Source of the DNA: Acidimicrobiaceae bacterium
Lineage (GTDB): Bacteria; Actinomycetota; Acidimicrobiia; Acidimicrobiales; RAAP-2
Direction of reading: 5' to 3'
DNA length: 64,000 nucleotides
Assembly (NCBI GenBank): GCA_003152015.1
Contig: PLZF01000047.1
Span: 1 to 64,000 of the forward strand
Below are positions 17,930-25,414 of this stretch, piece by piece. The number at the start of each line of letters is the position of its first letter. The stretch's first letter is position 1. The notes under the pieces were generated by a model, which saw nothing but the letters and a program-made list of their open reading frames with translations, ran no database searches and was not told where the DNA came from. The translations under genes were made by a program, and so were the position numbers.

Positions 17930-18616
17930 GTGGCGGATGAGTTGAGCGAAGCGGACCAACCCAGGAGGTCGGACCCGAAACGGGCCACGACCCGTGACGA
18001 CAGGGAAGAAGTTCTGGCCCGTTTCGGGTCTGCCACCCTGGGGGAGTGCGGCGCCCGTCTCCTGCCTCCCCGGGTGCACGCCATCTGGGCCGGATGTGCG
18101 CTGGCGGCTCCGGCGCTCCCGGTGAGGTGCACACCCGGGGACAACCTGGCGGTGCATGTGGCGGTGGCCCGTGCCGCCGCCGGTACCGCCCTGGTGGTGG
18201 ATGTGGGTGACGTCCCCGGACGGGGCTATTTCGGAGAAGTACTGACGACGGCGGCTCAGGCCCGTGGGATCGTCGGTCTGGTCATCGACGGAGGGGTTCG
18301 GGATGTCGCCGCCCTCCGAGAGCTCGGGTTTCCGGTGTTCGCGTCCCTGGTGGCGTTGCCCGGGGCGGCCAAGGTGGCGCCGGGAACCGTCGGTCGGCCC
18401 GCTCGGGTCGCCGGGGTCCCGGTCGCCCTGGGGGACTGGGTGGTCGGGGATGCCGATGGCGTCGTCATTGTGCCTGGCGAAAGGCTCGAGGAGATTGTGA
18501 CCGCCGCTCGGGGTCGGACCGAAAAAGAAGTCGGGTACTTCGAAGCACTCCGATCCGGTGCCACCACGGTGGAACTGCTCGGGCTGGACAGTTCGGTGGT
18601 GGACGTGGACCTGTAG
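17930..18616 (+). CDS. RraA-like / 4-hydroxy-4-methyl-2-oxoglutarate aldolase-fold protein
   Basis: A protein of about 228 residues whose C-terminal 180 match the RraA/HMG-aldolase family: DNLAVHVAVARAAAGTALVVDV, a Gly-rich loop and VIDGGVRDVAAL, where the Asp and Arg bind metal and substrate in the aldolases. Some members are inhibitors of RNase E or demethylmenaquinone methyltransferase-like, so activity is uncertain. The start is unclear: GTG 17930 or TTG 17942 are candidates without a good ribosome-binding site. The early coding region contains a perfect 16-base inverted repeat (17972-18030). Confidence 0.75.
   Translation: MADELSEADQPRRSDPKRATTRDDREEVLARFGSATLGECGARLLPPRVHAIWAGCALAAPALPVRCTPGDNLAVHVAVARAAAGTALVVDVGDVPGRGYFGEVLTTAAQARGIVGLVIDGGVRDVAALRELGFPVFASLVALPGAAKVAPGTVGRPARVAGVPVALGDWVVGDADGVVIVPGERLEEIVTAARGRTEKEVGYFEALRSGATTVELLGLDSSVVDVDL
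17972..18030. repeat. Perfect 16-bp inverted repeat in the 5' end of the RraA-like gene
   Basis: GACCCGAAACGGGCCA at 17972-17987 is repeated as its exact reverse complement at 18015-18030, with 27 bases between. In RNA this would form a very stable GC-rich hairpin close behind the probable start codon. AGGAGG at 17963-17968 directly precedes the left arm. A role in translation control or early termination is possible; the coding sequence runs through it. Confidence 0.8.
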
Positions 18617-18628
18617 GGGACAGGACGC

Positions 18629-19018
18629 TCAGTGGGTGGTGTAGTCGATCGGCCCGGCGTCCTTGGTGCCGATGGCGAAACAGAAGCAGTGGATGGAGGC
18701 GTTGTCGCTCACCGGCCTGAGGCTGTGGACGGCACCCGGCGGGATGTGGACCAGGTCCCCCTGGGCGATCTGTCGCTCGTCGTCCTCGACGGTCATGATG
18801 CCGCGGCCCCGGAGCACATAGTAGAACTCGTGGGTCGGGTGGGAGTGGGGGTCGACGAGTCCGCCCCCGGCCACTTCGAACTCACTCACCAACTCGAGGT
18901 AGCCCCCCCGGGTAGCCTCCTTCAGCTCTTGGGGGCTCACCATCCACCACACCGGTACCGTGCCGTTGTGCTCCACCACGGGAGCGACATTCTCGATGTT
19001 GCGCACGTCCATGGTCAT
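18629..19018 (-). CDS. Cupin-domain protein
   Basis: A 129-residue single-domain cupin. The two metal-binding motifs are visible: GLVDPHSHPTHEFYYVLRGRG (motif 1, His-x-His...Glu) and GDLVHIPPGAVHSLRPVS (motif 2, His). Such proteins are small metal-dependent enzymes (isomerases, dioxygenases) or ligand sensors. ATG 19018 has GAGAGG about 11 bases upstream; a GTG four codons earlier is adjacent to that site and less likely. It converges on the RraA-like gene (12 bases) and is divergent from the AllA-like gene, suggesting shared control of this small-acid module. Confidence 0.75.
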   Translation of the reverse strand: MTMDVRNIENVAPVVEHNGTVPVWWMVSPQELKEATRGGYLELVSEFEVAGGGLVDPHSHPTHEFYYVLRGRGIMTVEDDERQIAQGDLVHIPPGAVHSLRPVSDNASIHCFCFAIGTKDAGPIDYTTH

Positions 19019-19151
19019 GGATCTCGCCACCTCTCACTCGGTAGGTTGCACGGTGCTGACGATGCGATGATGGTGCCAGATTAGATGGTGGCGAGACGGA
19101 TCGGCCGAAGGCTCCTACGCCGTCGGCAGCCGGGGGGCGTAGGAGGAGACC

Positions 19152-19658
19152 ATGGAGCACACCGTGACACCGATCACGCCTGACCTGTTGACACCGGATG
19201 GGTGGGCACCCTACGGCTGGCTACCGGTTGCCGATTCCGACCCGTCGGACGGGACCGAGCGGTTGGCATTCTCCTGGGATGACGTTCACGTGAACCTCAT
19301 CAGCCACCGACGTGATGAGGTGCCCGAGGTTCCCGGGGGTCTGCGATGTGAGGGGTTGTTCCGCCACGCCACCCACACCCAGGTCCTGATGTCCCTCGAC
19401 GCCACCGCGGTCATCGTGGTGGCACCGGCCGATAGCCGGCCCGGCGCTCCCGGCGAGCAGCCCGGGCTTCGCGCCTTCACCCTCCCGCCGCTCTCGCCGG
19501 TGGTGCTCCATCGGGGAACCTGGCACTGGGGGCCGTACCCGCTGGCGGCAGAGGCGGTTCGGCTCTTCAACGTGCAGGGACTTCGGTACCGGGAGGATAA
19601 CGAGAGCGTCGACCTCAAGGCCATCGGGGCATCTGTCGATGTCCTGTTCGACGGCTGA
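19152..19658 (+). CDS. Ureidoglycolate lyase (AllA)-family protein
   Basis: A 168-residue beta-barrel protein of the ureidoglycolate lyase family, which splits ureidoglycolate to glyoxylate and urea in allantoin breakdown. Recognisable blocks are the C-terminal PVVLHRGTWHWGPYPL and the end motif FNVQGLRYREDNESVDL. No other purine-ring degradation gene lies beside it, so it may act on another small acid related to the neighbouring aldolase, RraA-like and cupin proteins. Ribosome-binding site GGAGGAGA precedes ATG 19152. Confidence 0.72.
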   Translation: MEHTVTPITPDLLTPDGWAPYGWLPVADSDPSDGTERLAFSWDDVHVNLISHRRDEVPEVPGGLRCEGLFRHATHTQVLMSLDATAVIVVAPADSRPGAPGEQPGLRAFTLPPLSPVVLHRGTWHWGPYPLAAEAVRLFNVQGLRYREDNESVDLKAIGASVDVLFDG

Positions 19659-19915
19659 ACGGCACCGGCGGCTCCGGAGTACGACCGACCAGATCAGCCG
19701 GTGCCCGCTCTGGCCGTCCGACCGGCGGTTCGGCTGGGTGGAGCGGGGCCACTGCCCCGGCCTCGTTCACCGGTCGCGGTCGACGACCACTGCCCTTGCC
19801 GGCGTTGGTGGTCACAGGATCGACATCGCACTCGGACCGGTGGCTAACCTGACGAGGTGGTCAGTGTCGGTCGGTTCTGTCGCGGGGTAGACCGCCCCGA
19901 GTCACAGGCGACACC
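19659..19915. other. Intergenic with small GC-rich hairpins
   Basis: No gene is recognised. It has the inverted pair GGCACCGG / CCGGTGCC just after the AllA-like stop and a CGGGGC-CACT-GCCCCG hairpin, which may end the upstream transcript. GGCTAACCT about 70 bases before the CoA-transferase start resembles an actinobacterial -10 box (TAnnnT). Confidence 0.4.
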
Positions 19916-21601
19916 GTGGTTGGGGCCGTGACCGAGGTCGGGATCAGCCTGGCCGAGGCGGTCGAACGTCATGTCCACCCCGGTGACTCGGTGCACGTGA
20001 TGCTGGGCCATAGCCGCTGGACGGCCGCCGCCCGGGAGGTGGCCCGCCAATTTTGGGGCACCGACCCGGAATTGACCCTGGTGATGACCAGCCTCGGCGC
20101 CCTCGGCGCCCTCTTCTTCCGGGGCGGGCTGGTACGTCGGGTGGTGACCGCCTATTCGGGGAACAGTTTTCCGACGTACGCGCCGAACCCCATCTTCCGC
20201 CAGGCCTACCAGTCCGGGGAAGTGGCGGTGGAGCACTGGTCCATCCTGACCCTCGCCCAGCGGTTGGAGGCCGCGGCCCGCGGGCTGCCGGCCATGGTCA
20301 CCGGTTCCCTGTCCGGGTCGGACATGGCCGTCAACGATGCCTTCTCTACAGTCGACTCCCCATATGGCCCGATCGGGCTGCTGGCGCCGCTGGCGCCCGA
20401 TGTTGCCCTGTGTCACGCCGCCGTGGCCGACGCCCAGGGGAACTTGGCGTTTTCGGAGCCACTGCTGGAGGGGGTGTGGGGAGCCTGGGCCGCCCGCAGG
20501 GGCGTGGTGGCCACCGTGGAACGGGTAGTCGACGAGCTTCCCGGGCTCGGGCACCGGGTGCGGGTACCTGCCCACCGGGTGCTCGCCGTGGTGGAGGCGC
20601 CGTTCGGCGCCCATCCCGGTGGCTTGTACGCGCCGGGCCTGCCAGTGCAGGGATACGGGGAGGACATCCCCTTCTGGGTGGAGGCGGCCGAAGCCGCCCG
20701 GGGTGACTTCGACGCCTGGGCCCGTACCGCCCTGCTCGACCCCCCCGACCACCGGGCCTACCTCGACCGGCTCGGCGACCATCGTCTCGACGAGCTGAGA
20801 CGGCGTGCCGATCCGTCTTCGTGGACCGAGGACGCCATCGCTTACCCGCTCCCCGAGGGAGAGCCGGTGAGTGACTGGGAAGTTGCCGCCAGCCTCGGGG
20901 CGAGGGAGGTGGAGACAGTGGTAGCCGGTCACCAGGCTGACGCGGTGCTGGCCGGGGCCGGGGCCGCCAATCTGGCGGCATGGGTGGCAGTGGGCAGGAT
21001 GCGGGCGGCCGGTTGGACAGGGGGGCTGACCGCCGAGCTCGGTCTGTGGCATTACACCCCGACTCCGGCCGACCCCTATATCTTCAACCAGCGGGTGTTC
21101 CCGGGCACCTCGCTCCTTTCCGATGCCTCGACGGTTCTCGGCATGGTGGTGGGGGGACCGGGGACTACAACGGTGGGCTGCCTCGGAGCCGCCGAAGTCG
21201 ATCGAAACGGCAACTTGAACTCGACCCAGTTAGTGGACGGGCGGTTTCTGGTCGGCTCCGGCGGGGCCAACGACGTGGCCACTCGGGCGGCGGCCTGCGT
21301 GGTCGTCACCCTGGCTCGTCCCGAACGGCTGCCTGATGCCGTCGGTTACATCACCGCTCCCGGGCACCGGGTGGTGAGTGTGGTCACCGACCGGGGCGTG
21401 CTCCGGCGACTCGACGGCGAGCTCCGGGTGGCGGCGGTCCCGGCCGGAGCCGAGCCGGTCGACCGTCGGGTCCAGGCGTTGGTGGCCTCGTGCGGTTGGG
21501 AGCCGGCGGTGGCCCGAACCGTTCACGAACTCGACCCGGTCGACCCGGGCGAGGTGCGGGCGCTGCGGGAGTTCGATCGAAAACGGTTGTTCCTGCGGTA
21601 A
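19916..21601 (+). CDS. Fused alpha-beta CoA-transferase (IpdAB/glutaconate type)
   Basis: A 561-residue protein joining two halves that are usually separate. Residues about 1-300 resemble subunit A of glutaconate CoA-transferase/IpdA (VHVMLGHSRWTAAAREVARQ, RVVTAYSGNSFPTYAPN); residues about 330-540 resemble subunit B/IpdB (AELGLWHYTP, VGCLGAAEVDRNGNLN, GSGGANDVATRAA, YITAPGHRVVSVVT). IpdAB opens a ring of a steroid C/D-ring CoA thioester in mycobacteria and Rhodococcus, so this may be a hydrolase rather than a transferase. The Glu in AELG is a candidate active residue. Start is GTG 19916 (alternative GTG 19928). Confidence 0.78.
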   Translation: MVGAVTEVGISLAEAVERHVHPGDSVHVMLGHSRWTAAAREVARQFWGTDPELTLVMTSLGALGALFFRGGLVRRVVTAYSGNSFPTYAPNPIFRQAYQSGEVAVEHWSILTLAQRLEAAARGLPAMVTGSLSGSDMAVNDAFSTVDSPYGPIGLLAPLAPDVALCHAAVADAQGNLAFSEPLLEGVWGAWAARRGVVATVERVVDELPGLGHRVRVPAHRVLAVVEAPFGAHPGGLYAPGLPVQGYGEDIPFWVEAAEAARGDFDAWARTALLDPPDHRAYLDRLGDHRLDELRRRADPSSWTEDAIAYPLPEGEPVSDWEVAASLGAREVETVVAGHQADAVLAGAGAANLAAWVAVGRMRAAGWTGGLTAELGLWHYTPTPADPYIFNQRVFPGTSLLSDASTVLGMVVGGPGTTTVGCLGAAEVDRNGNLNSTQLVDGRFLVGSGGANDVATRAAACVVVTLARPERLPDAVGYITAPGHRVVSVVTDRGVLRRLDGELRVAAVPAGAEPVDRRVQALVASCGWEPAVARTVHELDPVDPGEVRALREFDRKRLFLR

Positions 21602-21626
21602 GGGCCACTCCTGCGGTAAGGGCCAC
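21591..21626. repeat. 18-bp tandem duplication spanning a stop codon
   Basis: TCCTGCGGTAAGGGCCAC occurs twice in direct succession (21591-21608 and 21609-21626). The first copy contains the TAA that ends the CoA-transferase gene, so the duplication lies just outside the protein. It looks like replication slippage; no function is implied. Confidence 0.9.
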
Positions 21627-21638
21627 TTGAGGTACCGG

Positions 21639-22424
21639 TCAACCCGGCAGTCGACCCCCTCGGCTGGCCAGAACTTCTTCCATGGCGGCGAGGGCCAGGT
21701 GGGCGGGGCCGGCGAATGCGACAGCCCCGTGCTCGAGGATGACGGCGTCGGCGGCGAGGTCGAGGGCCCTGTCCACTTGCTGCTCCACCACCAGTAGCGC
21801 GGTCCCGGCCTGATTGATCTCCCGGAGCCCGCGGTAGACGGCTTCGATCACCACCGGGGCCAGACCCAGCGAGAGCTCGTCGGCCACCAGCAGGCGCGGG
21901 GGCACCACCAACACCTTGGCCAGGGAGAGGAGCCGCTGTTGACCCCCCGAGAGGGTGCCGCCCGCTTGCTTGCGACGCTGGCCGAGCACCGGGAACGCCT
22001 GGTAGGCGCGGTCCAGCGACTCGGGCACCCGTCGGCGCCCGGCCCGTTGATGGAAGGCCATCACCAGGTTCTCTTCGACCGTCAGATTGGCGAAGATCCC
22101 CCGTCCCTCGGGGACATGGGCCATGCCGGCCCGGGCGATCTTGTAGGCCGGCTGACCTGTCACGTCGTCACCGCTCAGCCTGATGGCCCCGTGGGTGCTG
22201 GGAAGGAGCCCGCTCACCACTCGGGCCACTGTGGACTTCCCGGCTCCGTTCGAGCCGAGCAGGGCGGTGATGCTCCCGGCCGGCACTGTGAAGGTGACGT
22301 CGAAGAGAGCCCGATAGGGGCCGTAAGCCGCACTGATGTGGTCCACCTCCAGAGCGGGGGGCTCGATGCCGGGGGTGCCGGCCTCACCGACCATGGTGGT
22401 CGACCGGGAGGCGGGGTCCGTCAC
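21639..22424 (-). CDS. livF: Branched-chain-type ABC transporter ATPase (LivF)
   Basis: A 261-residue LivF-type ATPase: Walker A GSNGAGKS at 57-64, signature LSGGQQRLLSLAK, Walker B LLVADELSLGL and the LivF-specific switch VVEQQVDRALDLAADAVIL. In place of the usual DEPS the Walker B region reads DELS. It starts at GTG 22424, overlapping the livG stop by four bases; a longer reading to 22718 inside livG gives unnatural sequence. Last gene of the importer operon, converging on the CoA-transferase. Confidence 0.87.
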   Translation of the reverse strand: MTDPASRSTTMVGEAGTPGIEPPALEVDHISAAYGPYRALFDVTFTVPAGSITALLGSNGAGKSTVARVVSGLLPSTHGAIRLSGDDVTGQPAYKIARAGMAHVPEGRGIFANLTVEENLVMAFHQRAGRRRVPESLDRAYQAFPVLGQRRKQAGGTLSGGQQRLLSLAKVLVVPPRLLVADELSLGLAPVVIEAVYRGLREINQAGTALLVVEQQVDRALDLAADAVILEHGAVAFAGPAHLALAAMEEVLASRGGRLPG

Positions 22425-23254
22425 CCGCTGGTCCCCAGGTAGGCGTGGCGAACAGTGGAGTCGGCCATGACCTCGTCGAACGCCCCGTGGGCGATCACCG
22501 TGCCCAGGTCCATCACGACGACCCGGTCCACCACCTGGGCCACCATGTGGAGATCGTGCTCGACCAATAGCACGGCCATCCCCCGTTCCCGCTGCAGGGT
22601 GCGCAACACGTTGGCCAACTCCTGGGTCTCCCGAACGTCGAGACCCGAGGAGGGCTCGTCCGCCAGGAGCAGGACCGGATCGGCGACCAGGGCGCGGGCC
22701 AACTCCACCAGACGACACGAGCCGAGTCCGAGGGCGGACACCGGGGTGTCGGCCCGGTCGCCGATGCCGATCAGGTCGAGTACCTCGGCCACCCGCTTCA
22801 GCTCAGCCGGGGTCGGGTGGCTGCGGTTGCACAGGTCGCGCCACAGCTGCCCACCGGTGCACCGGGCCCGCTCGGCCACCAGCAGGTGCTCGGCCACGGT
22901 CATGTCGGTGAATACCTCCACCCGCTGGTAGGTGCGCCCGATCCCGAGCCGGGCCCTTTGGAAGGTGGGCAACCGACCCAACGCCGTCCCGCCCAGCTCC
23001 ACCGTCCCGCGCTCGGGACGGAGCTGCCCGCAGATGCAATTGAAGAGCGTCGTCTTGCCCGCCCCGTTGGGCCCGACCAGCCCCACGCTCTCCCCGCTCT
23101 CCACCGTGAAGTTCACATCGCGCACCGCGGCGATGCCTCCGAACGACTTGGTCACCCCGGTGACCGACAGCAGCGAGCCGCCATCGGAGACGCCATCGGG
23201 GGCGCCGGTCGGGTCCGCCACCTCCTGGGGTCGGAGGACCTTACGCCCCCTCAA
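22421..23254 (-). CDS. livG: Branched-chain-type ABC transporter ATPase (LivG)
   Basis: A 277-residue LivG-type ATPase with about 28 extra N-terminal residues before LLSVTGVTKSFGG. Walker A is GPNGAGKTTLFNC, the signature region ALGLGSCRLVELARAL (degenerate, GLGSC instead of LSGGQ), Walker B LLLADEPSSGLD and the switch VEHDLHMV. It overlaps the permease gene by 14 bases and livF by four. The degenerate signature is common in LivG. Confidence 0.87.
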   Translation of the reverse strand: MRGRKVLRPQEVADPTGAPDGVSDGGSLLSVTGVTKSFGGIAAVRDVNFTVESGESVGLVGPNGAGKTTLFNCICGQLRPERGTVELGGTALGRLPTFQRARLGIGRTYQRVEVFTDMTVAEHLLVAERARCTGGQLWRDLCNRSHPTPAELKRVAEVLDLIGIGDRADTPVSALGLGSCRLVELARALVADPVLLLADEPSSGLDVRETQELANVLRTLQRERGMAVLLVEHDLHMVAQVVDRVVVMDLGTVIAHGAFDEVMADSTVRHAYLGTSG

Positions 23255-25316
23255 TGCCCGTCCCGCTTTCTGGCGTCACCCCGCCGGTATAGCTCCTGTC
23301 GAGCGAGGAAACGCCGAGGGGAAGCTTGGCTCCGTTGTCGTCTCCGCCGTCATTTCCCCGGGGAGCCGGCGGCCCGGATGAGGGGTCATCGGGGAAGAGC
23401 AGCCGTTGGAAGCGCATGGTCCACCGACGTTTTTGGAACTCGAGGATCCCTTCCGGGTGGGCGACGTAGGTGAGCGCCCCGGCGGCGAAGAGCACGAAGG
23501 TGAGGCCGGTGCCCCCGAACCGGGCCGGGAGGTAGGTGAGGAGCTGCTGAACCACCACGAAGCCCATGCCGGCCTGGATCGCACCCTCGATGGTGCTCAC
23601 CCCTGTGGTGATCACGATCACCACGAAGGCCAGGGACAGCTCGTAGTTGAACTGGGCGGTGTTGACCGACTGCTGTTGGATGATCAGCATGGTCCCGCCG
23701 ATGCCGGCGACCACCCCGGAAATGGCAAAGATCTGGATGCGCTGCCAGGTGATGTTGATCCCTATCCCGGCGGCCGCTGTCTCACTCCCACGCAGGGCGG
23801 CGAGGTATCGGCCGGTGGTGCCGTTGCGCACCAGCATCACTCCGGCCACGCAGATGACGAGCACGATCATGAGGACGACGAAGAGGGAGTGGCCGTTCTG
23901 ATCGAGAATCCCGAGGCCAACCCATTTCGACTGCACAGTGAGGGCCCGGCCGTTGCTCACCGCGATCTGGCTGAAGACCGAATTGTCGAAGAACAAGGCG
24001 GCCGCGATGGTCATGAGCGCCAGCCCCAGCCCCTTCAGGCGAAGCGAGGCCAGGGCCAGCACCACCGCCACCACCGCGGCCAGGACTGCCCCGACCACGG
24101 CGCCGGCCAAGAAGTTGAGGCCCAGGTGGTTGGCCAACTGCGCGGCGGTGAAGGCTCCCACGCCGGCCAGGGTGGCCTGGGCGAGGGAAAGCTGCCCGCC
24201 CATGCCGGTGATCAGGGTGATGGACAAAAAGATGGTCGAGAAGGCCAGGCCGGAGTTGAACACGCTCTCCCAGGTCTTCGGCATCCACGAGAGCATCGAG
24301 ACGATGAAGGCGGCCAGCAGCACGTACCAGGCGATCCGGATGACCCGGCTCAGCTGGGGGGCCCGGAGGGTGGCGATGGTGGGCGGGGGCGGGGGGTCCA
24401 CCGAGGCCAGGGGATCGGTGTCGTCGTGCAGCCGGCGCATGCCCGGGACCAACAACAGCGCGGCGAACAGGACGATGAACGGCAACGAGGGGAGCACCGC
24501 CGCCGACAGGCTGCTGGTGGCGGGCAGGTAGCCCTGGAGGACGGTGTCGGCCACCCCCATGAGGATGCCGACCAGAGCGGCGATGGGGAAGGAGCGCAGC
24601 GCGGCCCAGGCGGCGGCGGCGAAGGCGGCCACCAGCAGGGTGGCGTAGTCTTGCGCTTGCAGCTGGCCGTAGATGGGGGCGAGGAGCACCCCGGCCAGCC
24701 CGGCCAGGAGGCTGGACACCGCCCAGGCGGTGGCGATGACCCGGCCGGAGTTCACCCCGTCGAGTTGGACCAGCCGCCGGCTCTCGACCGCTCCCCGCAT
24801 CTGGAGGCCGAGGTTGGTGAACCGCATGAGCACCACCAGGGCGACCAGCACCACCGCGGTCACCACCACCGAGCTCAAGTAGATCCCGTTGACCGGGGTC
24901 TGGGCGATCCGGAAGTAGACGGTGTTGGGATTGAAGAGGATGCTGGGCGAGTTGTACTGGTTCTGGCTACCGAACAGCACCGGCAGCAGGGCGGGGATGC
25001 CGACGAACAGGCTGATCCCGGTGACCAGCTTGGCGGTGCCGTTGGTGTTGGGGATCTTCCGGAAGAGGAAGCGGTCGAAGATCAGCCCGAGGAGGGGCGC
25101 CAGGATGACCACCGAGAGGATGAAGGCCAGCCACACCGGGAGCTGCTCGTTCTGGACCAGCTTGGTATAGACGAACGCCGAGGTGTAGGCCTGGGCGCCG
25201 AAGGCGAAGTTGAAGACGCCGGTGGCCTGATAGGTGAGCACCAGGCCCACCGCCACGATGGCGTAGGTGCATCCGTAGGGAATGCCCGGGATGGCAAAGC
25301 CGAGGAAGTGCTCCAC
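23241..25316 (-). CDS. Fused LivH-LivM branched-chain-type ABC permease
   Basis: A 691-residue membrane protein combining both permease subunits. The first half (about 1-290) is LivH-like, beginning FAIPGIPYGCTYAIVAVGLVLTYQATGVFNFAFGA; a charged linker (about 290-320, rich in Asp and Pro) leads to the LivM-like half, with TGMGGQLSLAQATLAGVGAFTAAQL and the EAA-type loop ALRGSETAAAGIGINITWQRIQIFAISG. About 16-18 hydrophobic segments in total. Such fusions occur in actinobacterial Liv systems. Substrates of this class include branched-chain amino acids, aromatic acids and urea; the nearby CoA enzymes favour an organic acid (inference). Confidence 0.87.
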   Translation of the reverse strand: MEHFLGFAIPGIPYGCTYAIVAVGLVLTYQATGVFNFAFGAQAYTSAFVYTKLVQNEQLPVWLAFILSVVILAPLLGLIFDRFLFRKIPNTNGTAKLVTGISLFVGIPALLPVLFGSQNQYNSPSILFNPNTVYFRIAQTPVNGIYLSSVVVTAVVLVALVVLMRFTNLGLQMRGAVESRRLVQLDGVNSGRVIATAWAVSSLLAGLAGVLLAPIYGQLQAQDYATLLVAAFAAAAWAALRSFPIAALVGILMGVADTVLQGYLPATSSLSAAVLPSLPFIVLFAALLLVPGMRRLHDDTDPLASVDPPPPPTIATLRAPQLSRVIRIAWYVLLAAFIVSMLSWMPKTWESVFNSGLAFSTIFLSITLITGMGGQLSLAQATLAGVGAFTAAQLANHLGLNFLAGAVVGAVLAAVVAVVLALASLRLKGLGLALMTIAAALFFDNSVFSQIAVSNGRALTVQSKWVGLGILDQNGHSLFVVLMIVLVICVAGVMLVRNGTTGRYLAALRGSETAAAGIGINITWQRIQIFAISGVVAGIGGTMLIIQQQSVNTAQFNYELSLAFVVIVITTGVSTIEGAIQAGMGFVVVQQLLTYLPARFGGTGLTFVLFAAGALTYVAHPEGILEFQKRRWTMRFQRLLFPDDPSSGPPAPRGNDGGDDNGAKLPLGVSSLDRSYTGGVTPESGTGIEGA

Positions 25317-25345
25317 GCTCCGGCGCGCTTACGCCACGACGGGTG

Positions 25346-25367
25346 CGCACGCGGCGAGGCGCGTGCG
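25346..25367. repeat. GC-rich hairpin between the binding-protein and permease genes
   Basis: CGCACGCG (25346-25353) and CGCGTGCG (25360-25367) form a perfect 8-bp stem with a six-base loop in the 98-base gap of the Liv operon. A second, GCCGGC-rich foldable stretch lies next to it (about 25380-25410). Such hairpins behind a binding-protein gene often stabilise its mRNA or attenuate read-through so that the binding protein is made in excess. Function inferred. Confidence 0.55.
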
Positions 25368-25414
25368 GCTCGGAATCTGACCGCGCCGGCCGGCCTGCCG
25401 GCTCCCGGCCGGGG

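Noticed and set aside
19659-19915. Riboswitch or structured RNA before the CoA-transferase
   Set aside because: Only short GC hairpins are present, without the conserved core of any riboswitch class I can recognise.
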